A DNA stretch of 64,000 nt from JACRLV01 sp045863555 (GTDB taxonomy: Bacteria; Planctomycetota; Phycisphaerae; UBA1845; Fen-1342), in the NCBI GenBank assembly GCA_045863555.1, contig BTUU01000002.1, positions 248,001 to 312,000 of the forward strand, in the 5' to 3' direction. The position numbers and the translations under genes were made by a program. Below the pieces are notes generated by a model. The model did no database searches. It saw nothing but the letters and a program-made list of their open reading frames with translations, and had not been told where the DNA came from. Shown here one piece after another: positions 1-8,472 of this stretch; the stretch's first letter is position 1; every line of letters begins with the position of its first letter.

Positions 1-97
1 GTTCCGGGTGGGGCGGTCATGCATCGCCATCCGAGTGGGATGGTCGTGCAGCGCCATCCAACGCGGGCGGTAAGGCAGCGCGCTCCGTCGCGAACCG

Positions 98-1753
98 TCA
101 CGCTGCGCCCTCCAGAGGGCGGAGGGAGATCTGCACCTGGTCGTCCGTGCGGCGGAGGTCGATGTGGCAGCGCCAGTGCTCGTCGTCGGTCTTCGGGTGG
201 TCGCTGCGGTAGTGGACGCCGCGCGATTCGCAGCGCATCGCGGCGGAGACGGCGATGCAGTACGCCACGGAAAGCAGGTTCTGCGTCTCCCAGTCGTGCG
301 GCCGGTCGAAGACCTTGTCCATGACGTAGCGGCTCCAGAATTCGATGATCTCGATCGTCTCGCGGAGGCGGTCGCCGCTGCGCTCGATCGCCACGTTGCG
401 GCCCATGACGCTCTGGAGGCTGTGCAGCACGTCTGCGATGTCGAGTTCGGTCCGCGTCGACGGCGGCAGGCGGTGATTGACCGACGGCGGCCGGTCGGCG
501 CGCTGCGACGCGGCGGATCGCTCGGCGGCGAGGCGGCCGCAGCGCCGACCGAAGACGAGACCTTCGAGGAGCGAGTTGCTGGCGAGGCGATTTGCGCCGT
601 GGAGGCCGGTCGAGGCGACTTCGCCGCAGGCGAGCAGGCCGTCAAGGCTGGTGCGGCCGGCGGAGTCGGTGGCGATGCCGCCGACGGTGTAGTGGGCGCT
701 GGGTCGAACGGGGATGAGGTCCTTCTGCGGGTCGATGTCGAAGTCGGCGCAGAGCTTGAAGAGCGAAGGGAAGCGGGCCGCAAATCGCCCCGGCGCGAAG
801 TGTCGGGCGTCGAGATAGACGCACGGAGTGCCGAGCCGGCGCATCTCGGCGCCGATGGCGCGGCTCACGACGTCGCGCGAGGCGAGTTCGAGGCGCTCGT
901 CGTAGCGGTCCATGAAGCGACGGCCTTCGCGATCGACGAGATAGGCTCCGTCGCCGCGAACCGCTTCGCTGATCAGGGCGCGGGCCGCACCGGCGACGTA
1001 GAGCGTGGTCGGGTGGAACTGGATCATTTCCAGGTCGCGCAGGACCGCGCCCGCCCGCAGGGCCATCGCGAGGCCGTCGCCGGTCGCGACCGGAGGGTTG
1101 GTCGATTCGCGGAAGACGCGGCCGACGCCGCCGCTGGCGAGGATCGTCGTCGTCGCCCAGAACATCTGGTGGCCGTACTTGGGATGGTGGGTGACGACAC
1201 CCGCGACGGCGCCGTCGAGCGTGAGCAGGTCGATGGCGAAGCAGTGCTCGAAGATGCGGATGCGGGGGTGGGCCCGGGCGCGGGCGAGCAGGACGCGCAC
1301 GATCTCGCGGCCGGTTGCGTCTCCATCGGCGTGGATGATCCGCGGCGCGGAGTGGCCGCCTTCGCGGCCGATGGCGAGGCGGCCGCCGGCCTGGTCGAAG
1401 CGTGCGCCCCAGGCGATGAGTTCTTCGATTCGGGATGGCGCGTCGGCCGCGACGTCGCCGGCGATTTTGGGATCGCCGAGGCCGCAGGCGACGTTGAGGG
1501 TGTCCTCGGCGTGGGAAGCCGGGGAGTCGGCATCGTCCCAGGCGGCGGCGACGCCGCCCTGGGCCCAGCTCGTGGCCGAGGACTCGGCGGCGTCCTTGGT
1601 CACGATGAGCACGTCGGCGCTGTCGGCGGCTTCGAGCGCGGCGCGGAGGCCGGCGACGCCGGAGCCGAGGACGAGCACGTCGGTGAAGAGGTGCGGGAGG
1701 CGGTGGATCTCAAAATTGGTGAGGTAGCGACGCCGGGCGATGACGCTGCTCAT
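98..1753 (-). CDS. nadB: L-aspartate oxidase
   Basis: FAD-dependent oxidation of L-aspartate to iminoaspartate, the first step of de novo NAD synthesis in the cytosol. The 551-residue protein has the family's usual length. It shows the dinucleotide-binding GSGVAG (residues 30-35), the SWAQGGVAAA segment, the active-site stretch GREGGHSAPRIIHADGDATG (about 129-148), EMIQFHPTTL, HYTVGGIATD and the FAD-contacting ASNSLLEGLVFG, followed by the helical C-terminal domain of the succinate dehydrogenase/fumarate reductase flavoprotein family. Its ATG overlaps the stop of the upstream cyclo-ligase gene by four bases (ATGA), so the two are probably translationally coupled. The quinolinate synthase partner NadA is not in the window. 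Confusion with SdhA is unlikely given the length and the GREGGH motif. Confidence 0.95.
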   Translation of the reverse strand: MSSVIARRRYLTNFEIHRLPHLFTDVLVLGSGVAGLRAALEAADSADVLIVTKDAAESSATSWAQGGVAAAWDDADSPASHAEDTLNVACGLGDPKIAGDVAADAPSRIEELIAWGARFDQAGGRLAIGREGGHSAPRIIHADGDATGREIVRVLLARARAHPRIRIFEHCFAIDLLTLDGAVAGVVTHHPKYGHQMFWATTTILASGGVGRVFRESTNPPVATGDGLAMALRAGAVLRDLEMIQFHPTTLYVAGAARALISEAVRGDGAYLVDREGRRFMDRYDERLELASRDVVSRAIGAEMRRLGTPCVYLDARHFAPGRFAARFPSLFKLCADFDIDPQKDLIPVRPSAHYTVGGIATDSAGRTSLDGLLACGEVASTGLHGANRLASNSLLEGLVFGRRCGRLAAERSAASQRADRPPSVNHRLPPSTRTELDIADVLHSLQSVMGRNVAIERSGDRLRETIEIIEFWSRYVMDKVFDRPHDWETQNLLSVAYCIAVSAAMRCESRGVHYRSDHPKTDDEHWRCHIDLRRTDDQVQISLRPLEGAA

Positions 1754-2325
1754 GACGGCCGCCGGGGGAATCGCCGGACCGCGGATTCGGTGACGAGGAG
1801 GTCGACGCGGCGGTCGTTCTCGTCGTGCGGGACGGCGGCGACGACCTGCATCTCGAAGGCGATTGCGCAGGAGACGCCGCGGAAGTCCGGGTTGGCGAGA
1901 AAACGGTCGTAAAAGCCGCGGCCGCGGCCGAGACGGTTGCCTTCAGCGTCGAAGGCGAGGCCGGGGACGATGACGAGATCGATTTCGCGGACGGGCGTGG
2001 GCGGGCCTTCGATGGGCTCGCGGATACCCATCGAGTCGAGGGCGACGCCGGAGGTGAGGGAAGAGATCTCGACGGGCTGCATTCGTTTCTGTTCCCAGGA
2101 GACCTTCGGGGCGAGCACGCGGCGTCGGTCGGTCCAGGCGCGGAGGGCGATCGTCGAGGTGTCGACTTCGGTCGGCATCGAGAGAAAGAGGAGGATCGTC
2201 CGGGTGCTGGCGTACTCCGGCAGAGCGAGGAAGCGTTCGCAGACGAGGTTGGAGAGGCGGAGCCGTTCGCGCGGCGGGAGCGCCTCCAGTTCTGCGCGGA
2301 GCTGCTGTCGGAGTTCTTTTTTCAA
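1750..2325 (-). CDS. 5-formyltetrahydrofolate cyclo-ligase family protein
   Basis: ATP-dependent conversion of 5-formyl-THF to 5,10-methenyl-THF, a folate salvage enzyme. At 191 residues it is full length. The N-terminus KKELRQQLRAEL and the C-terminal nucleotide-binding loop GRGRGFYDRFL are characteristic, as is LVIVPGLAFDAEGNRLG just before it. The only start in this frame that keeps the full domain is TTG; no strong ribosome binding site precedes it, so the start is less certain than the gene. It is the first gene of a two-gene unit with nadB. A TACAAT box lies 65 bases upstream. Confidence 0.9.
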   Translation of the reverse strand: MKKELRQQLRAELEALPPRERLRLSNLVCERFLALPEYASTRTILLFLSMPTEVDTSTIALRAWTDRRRVLAPKVSWEQKRMQPVEISSLTSGVALDSMGIREPIEGPPTPVREIDLVIVPGLAFDAEGNRLGRGRGFYDRFLANPDFRGVSCAIAFEMQVVAAVPHDENDRRVDLLVTESAVRRFPRRPS

Positions 2326-2389
2326 CGTGTGCGATCCGTCGCCGGCCGCGCACCGGCGTTCAGAAAGGCGGCGCTGCGGCGGCCGACGG

Positions 2390-2395
2390 ATTGTA
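2390..2395 (-). promoter_or_regulatory. candidate -10 box (TACAAT) for the cyclo-ligase/nadB unit
   Basis: TACAAT on the minus strand in otherwise GC-rich DNA, 65 bases before the TTG start. No convincing -35 hexamer is seen at 16-18 bases. Confidence 0.35.
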
Positions 2396-2442
2396 GCGGG
2401 CGAACGGGAAGCGCACAGGGGCGGGGCGCGGGCGTCAAGCGG

Positions 2443-2482
2443 CGACGCCGCCCGTCCGCGGCGCGGCGATCGGGCGGCGTCG
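2443..2482 (-). terminator. strong hairpin downstream of the nucleotide-sugar dehydrogenase
   Basis: A perfect 12-bp inverted repeat (CGACGCCGCCCG / CGGGCGGCGTCG) with a 16-base loop, placed 22 bases after the dehydrogenase stop and before the next minus-strand promoter. There is no long U tract, so it could end transcription with Rho help or protect the 3' end. Confidence 0.55.
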
Positions 2483-2504
2483 AGCGATTTTCGCGAGCGA
2501 ACGG

Positions 2505-3830
2505 TCAGGCCTTTACGACGTTCTTCTTCGGGCCTTTGACGCGCGCGGTGGCGTTGCGCGAGTCGACGACGAGCTTGGCGTTCTTGACGACCATGGCGTA
2601 GTCGATGTCGGTGTGGTCGGTTGAGATGAGGACGGCGTCGTACGTCTTCACGCTCTGCGGTGTGAGGGGCACGCTGCGCATGTTCGTGATGTTGTGCTCG
2701 CGCATCTCCTTGCCGGAGGGGATGAAGGGGTCATGGTAGGCCACCTTTGCACCGCGGTGCTGGAGGAGTTCGATGAGGATGACCGACGGGGACTCGCGGA
2801 CGTCGTCGACGTCTTTCTTGTAGGCGAGGCCGAGGATCAGGATCTTGGCGCCCTTGAGGGCCTTGCCCTGGTCGTTCAGTGCTTCGGTCAGGCGGCTGAC
2901 GACGTACTCGGGCATGCCCGTGTTGATTTCGGCGGCGAGTTCGATGAAGCGGGTCGGCTTGCCGTACTGGCGGGCCTTCCAGGAGAGGTAGAGCGGGTCG
3001 ATGGGGATGCAGTGGCCGCCGAGGCCGGGGCCGGGGTAAAAGGCCGAGAAGCCGAAGGGCTTGGTCTTCGCCGCTTCGATGACTTCCCAGACGTCGATGC
3101 CCATGCGGTCGAAGAGCGTCTTGAGCTCGTTGACGAGGGCGATGTTGATGCAGCGATAGACGTTTTCGAGGATCTTCGCCGACTCGGCCACTTCGCAGCT
3201 CGAGACGGGGACGACCGTTTCGAGGACGGCGCCGTACAGGGCGTTGGCGAGTTTCGAACTTTCGGGGCCATAGCCGCCGACGACCTTGGGAATCGTGCGC
3301 GTGGTATGGTCGGTGCGGCCGGGGTCCTCGCGCTCGGGGGAGAAGGCAAGGAAGTAGTCCTTCTCGACGGTGAGACCGGTCTTGTCGAGGATCGGCTTGC
3401 AGAGTTCGCGGGTAGTGCCGGGGTAGGTCGTCGATTCGAGGATCACGAGCTGGCCCTTGCGGAGGGTTTTGGCGATCGACTCGGTCGTGCTGATGACGAA
3501 CCGCATGTCGGGGTCCCAGTTCTTCGCGAGGGGGGTGGGGACGCAGATCAGGATCGCGTCGGGTTTGGCGAGCAGCTTCATGTCCGTGGTCGGGGTGAAG
3601 AGGCCGTCCTTGATGAGTTTCTTGAACTGCTGGCCGGGGAGGTGCTTGATGTACGTTTTGCCCCCGTTCAGCATGTCGACTTTCCGCGTGTCGACGTCGA
3701 AGCCGATGACCTTGATCCCCGCGGCGCAAAATTCGCGCACGAGGGGGAGACCGACATATCCGAGACCCATCACGCCGACCACGACCGTTCGGTTCGTGAT
3801 CCTGGCCATCAAATCGCTAGCGATGCTCAT
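2505..3830 (-). CDS. nucleotide-sugar dehydrogenase, UDP-N-acetylglucosamine 6-dehydrogenase (WbpA/TviB) type
   Basis: NAD-dependent oxidation of a UDP-sugar C6 alcohol to a uronic acid, used for surface polysaccharide. The 441-residue protein starts at an ATG preceded by GGTGGA; a longer in-frame reading to an upstream start has no family similarity. It has the NAD motif GLGYVG (22-27), ICVPTP, ESTTYPGTT, and the catalytic cysteine C274 within GLGGHCIPIDP, the form typical of UDP-HexNAc rather than UDP-glucose dehydrogenases. The C-terminal UDP-binding domain includes GLAYKKDVDDVRESP. Exact substrate is not certain. Transcription probably starts at the promoter at 3891-3919. Confidence 0.92.
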   Translation of the reverse strand: MSIASDLMARITNRTVVVGVMGLGYVGLPLVREFCAAGIKVIGFDVDTRKVDMLNGGKTYIKHLPGQQFKKLIKDGLFTPTTDMKLLAKPDAILICVPTPLAKNWDPDMRFVISTTESIAKTLRKGQLVILESTTYPGTTRELCKPILDKTGLTVEKDYFLAFSPEREDPGRTDHTTRTIPKVVGGYGPESSKLANALYGAVLETVVPVSSCEVAESAKILENVYRCINIALVNELKTLFDRMGIDVWEVIEAAKTKPFGFSAFYPGPGLGGHCIPIDPLYLSWKARQYGKPTRFIELAAEINTGMPEYVVSRLTEALNDQGKALKGAKILILGLAYKKDVDDVRESPSVILIELLQHRGAKVAYHDPFIPSGKEMREHNITNMRSVPLTPQSVKTYDAVLISTDHTDIDYAMVVKNAKLVVDSRNATARVKGPKKNVVKA

Positions 3831-3890
3831 GGAATTTCCACCCGCGCCTTGTGTGATTCGTACCGCCGCCGGACGCCTTGCGAGCGGGGC

Positions 3891-3919
3891 GTTGTAGCCG
3901 ACCTGCGCAGCGGCGACAA
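3891..3919 (-). promoter_or_regulatory. sigma-70-like promoter for the nucleotide-sugar dehydrogenase
   Basis: TTGTCG, a 17-base spacer and TACAAC on the minus strand, about 60 bases before the ATG. It lies in the 250-base divergent gap shared with the OPT transporter; no clear plus-strand promoter is seen there. Confidence 0.4.
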
Positions 3920-4080
3920 GCCGCCGGACCGCGCTGAATGTGCACAGCTTATCGGTTGTTCTCCGCGGCCGCCAAAGTGCGTCAAACCGCGCGGAAAAGG
4001 GTGCGAAGCCGTTGGCATGCCCCTCTTCCAAGACTACGATCCTGCCCGCCCGAGGTTCACGAGCCGACTGCGAGGATGGC

Positions 4081-6822
4081 GTGAGCGACGCGAGAACCCG
4101 TTATCAGGAAACGCCGCCGGCGGAGCCCCCGGCGCCGGTGGAGGCGACGGAGTCGCTACCGCCGCCGGACCTTGATTCCCCGCAACTGACCGTCCGCGCG
4201 CTTCTCACTGGCTGTCTCATGGGGGCGCTTCTCTCATCGTGCAATCTCTACACGGGGCTCACGATCGGATGGAGCCTCAACATGTCGGTGACGGCCATCC
4301 TGGTCAGCTTCGCCTTGTGGCGGGCGATGGAGATGGCGTTCGGCACGCGGCGCTGGTCGATGCTCGAGAACAACCTCAGCCAGACCGCGTGTTCCTCGGC
4401 CGCCGCCGTGTCCTCGGCCGGGCTGGTCGCGCCGATCCCGGCGCTGACGATGATGACGGGCGAGCGGTTGGACTGGCTGGCGCTGTCGGTCTGGGTTCTG
4501 TCCGTGTGTCTCGTCGGGATCATCGTCGCCATCCCGATCCGCAAGCAGATGATCGTCGTGGACAAGCTGGCGTTTCCGTCGGGCTTTGCGAACGGCGAGA
4601 TGCTCAAGGAGGTCTACGCGAAGGGGGCGGAGGCGGTCGCCCGCGTTACGGCGATGGCGATCGCGGCGCTGCTGACGACGATCTGGGTGCTGCTGGAGGC
4701 GTTCCCCGCGCTGCTCGTGCTCCTGCTCAAACCGCTCGGCTGGGTGACCAAGATCAACGTGGCGGCGGCGAAGATCAGCGCGTGGCCGCTGCCGATTCCG
4801 AAATCGTGGCTGGGGGGGTACTCGGCTGACAAGTTCACGCTTTCGCTCGATCCGTCGCTGCTCTTCCTGGCGGTCGGCGCGCTGGTTGGATTTCGGGGAT
4901 GTGTATCGATTCTTCTGGGCGGGCTGCTGGGTTGGCTGGTGCTTGCGCCGCCGCTCGTCGAAAACGGCATGATCCGGCTGAAGGTCGCCGAGTCGCTGCG
5001 GTACCTGCCGCCGGGCGTCGGCGACCAGCTCCTGCCGCAGCCGGAGGGGTACACGAAGTACTCGGCGGAGGCCCGGCGGCTGGAACACATGGGCGTCATG
5101 ACGGTCGCCGAGCGGGACCGCCTGCTGGGCCTCAGCGACGATGTCGAGTACCAGGAAACCGTGCGGAAGCTCTTTGGGCGGTCGCAGTTGAAGATCGAGG
5201 CCGAGCTGGCGGCGCTGCCGACGGGGGTCGCGCTCGGTGATACGGTCCGATACGATGCGGACGCCCGAAAACTGCGTGCGACAGGGGCAATCACTCCCGC
5301 GCAGTATGCGACTCTTCATGAGGCGACGAGCGACCCGCAGTTCCGTGCCGCGCTTCGCGAGCTGTATTCGCATTTTGATTACACGACGACGATGCCGCTG
5401 ATGATCGGCGTGAAGGCGGCCGGCTGGCCCGATGACCTGCTGATTCCGCGGGCCGTGGGGCACCGCATTCAGCACCAGTTGAAGCAGGAACGGCTCGTCT
5501 CGTTTGGCCGCCTGCCGCAGGATGTGGTCGCCGCGGTTGAGGTCCGGTTCGACGAATACGCGGCGCGGCCGGGCCACGACGCCGAGGGGCTTACGGCGGC
5601 TCGCGATGCGCTGCGGCGCCTGACGGCGGCGGCCGGCGGAGAATTGCTTCCCGGGCTCAAGATCGAAGGGGTCGTATACGACGAGCCGACCGCGACCTTC
5701 GTAGCGCAGGGTGTCGTCGCACCGGCGGCGCTCAGCGCGGCGGGCAAGGCGGCCGTAGAGTCGCTTGCCGCGCGGCCGGCCGAGAGCGTGCTGCTCGACG
5801 AGACGCTGGGGGCGATCGCGCGGTCGAGCCGGTTTGCAGCGGTACAGCCGGGTTTCGCCGATGTCGTGGCGTGGCTGCTATGGCCTGGCGTGACGCTGAT
5901 GGTGATCGCGTCGCTGGTTTCGTTCGGATTTTCGCTGCCGGCGCTGGCTCGGTCGTTCCGGTTCACGGGCGGGGGTGAAGCGCGGGGCGATGTCCCGATG
6001 AAGTGGTTCGCGATCGGGCTCGTCTTTGTGCTGGTTTTCTCCGTTTACTGCCAGGTGACGTTCTTTCATATCGCGTGGTGGGCGGCGATGCTGGGCGTGG
6101 TGCTGTCCTTCGTTCTGGCGATCGTCGCGTCGCGGGTCGCGGGGGAGACGAATACGACGCCGGTCGGGGCGATGGGGAAGGTGACGCAGCTCGTCTTCGG
6201 AGCGCTCATTCCGGGCAGTCCGGCCGCGAACCTGATGACGGCGAATGTGACGGGCGGGGCGGCGAGCCAGTGCGCGGACCTGATGCACGATTTGAAGACG
6301 GGCGGGATGATCGGAGCTGTCCCGTGGAAGCAGGTCGCGGCGCAAATCGGCGGGGCGATGGCGGGGGCGTTTGCGGGGTCGGCGTTCTATCTGATTCTCG
6401 TGCCGAATCCGCAGGAACAGCTCATGAGCGAGCAGTTCGCCGCGCCGGCGGTGGCGACCTGGAAGGCGGTTGCGGAGCTGTTCCAGGTCGGGTTGCGGGC
6501 CCTGCCGGCCGGCGCGCCGCTGGCGATCGGGATTGCCGCGCTGTTCGGCGTGGTGCTGCCGATTCTCGAACGCAACGTGTCGAAGAAGGCGGGGATCTGG
6601 ATTCCGAGCGCGTCGGCGGTCGGGCTCGGGCTGGTGATTCACGCGCACACGGCGATTTCGATGTTCCTGGGCGGATTGATCGCGCTGGTGCTCTCGCGTT
6701 TCTTCACGTCGTGGAGCGCCCGCTTTCTGATCGCGATCTGCGCCGGCGTCGTTGCGGGGGAGAGTCTGACGAGCGTCGGGCTGGCCATCGGCGAACTGCC
6801 GTTCTGGAGCCACCTCTGGTAG
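4081..6822 (+). CDS. OPT family (oligopeptide/metal-chelate) transporter with a soluble insertion
   Basis: Integral membrane importer of the OPT family; members carry peptides or siderophore-like metal chelates by proton symport. I start at the GTG preceded by GAGGA, giving 913 residues. Many hydrophobic helices flank GLTIGWSLNMSVTAIL near the N-terminus, KLAFPSGFANGEMLKEVY, and NTTPVGAMGKVTQLVFGALI with NLMTANVTGGAASQ in the C-terminal half. Typical bacterial OPT proteins are about 650-700 residues. The excess is a hydrophilic block at residues about 300-592 between membrane segments, containing three related helical repeats. The substrate is unknown. A peptidase gene follows 40 bases downstream, which may hint at peptide use. 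Confidence 0.85.
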   Translation: MSDARTRYQETPPAEPPAPVEATESLPPPDLDSPQLTVRALLTGCLMGALLSSCNLYTGLTIGWSLNMSVTAILVSFALWRAMEMAFGTRRWSMLENNLSQTACSSAAAVSSAGLVAPIPALTMMTGERLDWLALSVWVLSVCLVGIIVAIPIRKQMIVVDKLAFPSGFANGEMLKEVYAKGAEAVARVTAMAIAALLTTIWVLLEAFPALLVLLLKPLGWVTKINVAAAKISAWPLPIPKSWLGGYSADKFTLSLDPSLLFLAVGALVGFRGCVSILLGGLLGWLVLAPPLVENGMIRLKVAESLRYLPPGVGDQLLPQPEGYTKYSAEARRLEHMGVMTVAERDRLLGLSDDVEYQETVRKLFGRSQLKIEAELAALPTGVALGDTVRYDADARKLRATGAITPAQYATLHEATSDPQFRAALRELYSHFDYTTTMPLMIGVKAAGWPDDLLIPRAVGHRIQHQLKQERLVSFGRLPQDVVAAVEVRFDEYAARPGHDAEGLTAARDALRRLTAAAGGELLPGLKIEGVVYDEPTATFVAQGVVAPAALSAAGKAAVESLAARPAESVLLDETLGAIARSSRFAAVQPGFADVVAWLLWPGVTLMVIASLVSFGFSLPALARSFRFTGGGEARGDVPMKWFAIGLVFVLVFSVYCQVTFFHIAWWAAMLGVVLSFVLAIVASRVAGETNTTPVGAMGKVTQLVFGALIPGSPAANLMTANVTGGAASQCADLMHDLKTGGMIGAVPWKQVAAQIGGAMAGAFAGSAFYLILVPNPQEQLMSEQFAAPAVATWKAVAELFQVGLRALPAGAPLAIGIAALFGVVLPILERNVSKKAGIWIPSASAVGLGLVIHAHTAISMFLGGLIALVLSRFFTSWSARFLIAICAGVVAGESLTSVGLAIGELPFWSHLW

Positions 6823-6862
6823 CATTCCTCCCCGTGCCGACGGCCAGAGCGAGGACCGCCTC

Positions 6863-7936
6863 TTGAACAAGATCGATGCCACCCACGCGGACCGGTTGAA
6901 CCGGGTCCGTACCGAACTGACCACCCGAAAACTCGACGGACTGCTCATTCAGGATCGCATGGATCAGTACTGGCTGACCGGGTTCACGGGTGAGGACGGG
7001 CAGGTGCTGGTCACGCAGCGGGGCGTATCGCTGCTGACGGACGGGCGTTTCGACCAGACCGCGGACATCGAAGCGGCGTGGGCCCGAAAGGTGCTCCGCA
7101 AGAAACGCGGCCCCGAGGCGACGGCGAAGGAGATCCGGCGGGCGAAGCTGGGCCGGATCGGCTACGAGTCGACGCACATGAATGTCTACTGGTTCACGGA
7201 GCTGAGCAAGGCGCTCAAGCCCGCGAAACTTGTCCCCGCGAGCGGCATCATCAGCGGGATGCGGAAGATCAAGGACGCGGGGGAGATCGCGGCCATCCGC
7301 CGCGCGATCGAGATCGCGGAGACGTGTTTTCGCGCGCTTCAGGACTGGCTGCGGCCGGGGATGACGGAGCAGTACGTCGCGTCGCGGCTGGTGTTCGAGA
7401 TGCAGGCGGCGGGGGCGCAGGAAGCGGCGTTCCAGCCGATCGTTGCGGCCGGGGCGACTGGGTCGCTGCCGCACTATGAGCCCGGTTCACGCGAAGTGAG
7501 CAAGACGGAGGGTCTGCTGATCGACTGGGGGGCGCGGGCGGGGTGGTATGTCAGCGACTTGACCCGCACCATCTGGCCCGGTAGCATCCCGCCGAAGTTG
7601 GGTAAGGTCTACGATGTTGTTCGCGAGGCACACGACCGCGCGATCGACGCGGTAAGGCCCGGCATCAAGGCGAAGACGGTCGATTCGGTGGCGCGGTCGA
7701 TCATCCGTAAGTCCGGATTTGGCAAACAGTTCAATCACTCACTGGGGCATGGCATCGGACTCAACGTCCACGAGTCGCCGCGGCTTGGCCAGGCGTCTGA
7801 GGAGATACTTCAGCCGGGCATGGTCGTCACGATCGAACCTGGCATCTATCTCCCCGGCGTCGGCGGGGTGCGGCTTGAAGATGACGTGCTGGTCACCGAA
7901 ACGGGACATGAAGTGCTTTCCTCGCTGCCGGTCTAG
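6863..7936 (+). CDS. M24 family aminopeptidase P / Xaa-Pro peptidase
   Basis: Metallopeptidase that removes N-terminal residues next to proline, or a Xaa-Pro dipeptidase. The 357-residue protein has the creatinase N-terminal domain (about 1-130) and the pita-bread domain. The metal ligands can be placed: two Asp in LIDWGARAGWYVSDLTRT, His in HSLGHGIGLNVHE, Glu in TIEPGIY and Glu in VRLEDDVLVTE. The start is a TTG with GAGG eight bases upstream; no nearby ATG keeps the N-terminal domain. It lies just upstream of accB with a 23-base gap, the usual planctomycete and firmicute peptidase-efp/accB style of arrangement, but no efp is present. Confidence 0.93.
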   Translation: MNKIDATHADRLNRVRTELTTRKLDGLLIQDRMDQYWLTGFTGEDGQVLVTQRGVSLLTDGRFDQTADIEAAWARKVLRKKRGPEATAKEIRRAKLGRIGYESTHMNVYWFTELSKALKPAKLVPASGIISGMRKIKDAGEIAAIRRAIEIAETCFRALQDWLRPGMTEQYVASRLVFEMQAAGAQEAAFQPIVAAGATGSLPHYEPGSREVSKTEGLLIDWGARAGWYVSDLTRTIWPGSIPPKLGKVYDVVREAHDRAIDAVRPGIKAKTVDSVARSIIRKSGFGKQFNHSLGHGIGLNVHESPRLGQASEEILQPGMVVTIEPGIYLPGVGGVRLEDDVLVTETGHEVLSSLPV

Positions 7937-7959
7937 CCTGGCGGCCTGGCGGATCGAAC

Positions 7960-8433
7960 ATGGAAATTGAACATATCAAGGGCCTCGTCGAGTTGATGGT
8001 CTCAAACGACCTAAGCCGGATCGAGATTCGCGAGGGTGACACGCACATCCTGCTGCGCCGCGGCGCGACGGTGATCTCTACGACGCCGATGCAGACGGCG
8101 CCGATGGTTGCACCGCCGCCAATCGCGGCCCCTGCTGCGCCCTCCCCGGCCGCCGCACCGACGGCGGCATCGGCAGCGACACCGGCCGCGAACGAGACGA
8201 TCATCAAGTCGCCGATGGTCGGGACGTTCTATGCGAAGCCGGACCCCGAGTCGCCGGCGTTCGTGAACATCGGCGACGTGGTGAACCCGAATACGGTGGT
8301 GTGCCTCGTCGAGGCGATGAAGGTGTTCAACGAAATCAAGGCCGAATGCTCGGGGCGGATCAGCCGCATGCTGGTATCGAACGGGCAGGCGGTCGAGTTC
8401 GATCAGCCGCTGTTCGCCGTCGCTCCGGCGTGA
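7960..8433 (+). CDS. accB: biotin carboxyl carrier protein of acetyl-CoA carboxylase
   Basis: Carries the biotin prosthetic group between AccC and the AccAD carboxyltransferase in the first committed step of fatty acid synthesis. In 157 residues it shows the N-terminal helix EIEHIKGLVELMVSNDLS, an Ala/Pro-rich flexible linker (about 43-78) and the biotinyl domain with the modified lysine K121 in EAMKVFNEI. It forms an operon with accC, 39 bases downstream. Confidence 0.96.
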   Translation: MEIEHIKGLVELMVSNDLSRIEIREGDTHILLRRGATVISTTPMQTAPMVAPPPIAAPAAPSPAAAPTAASAATPAANETIIKSPMVGTFYAKPDPESPAFVNIGDVVNPNTVVCLVEAMKVFNEIKAECSGRISRMLVSNGQAVEFDQPLFAVAPA

Positions 8434-8472
8434 TGTGCCCGCGACGGTCATCCCATTGTTGAGAAAACACTG

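Noticed and set aside
164..1912. Long plus-strand open frame (over 580 codons) opposite nadB
   Set aside because: Low-complexity Ala/Gly/Arg/Val composition and exact overlap with nadB and the cyclo-ligase gene; a GC-rich antisense shadow.
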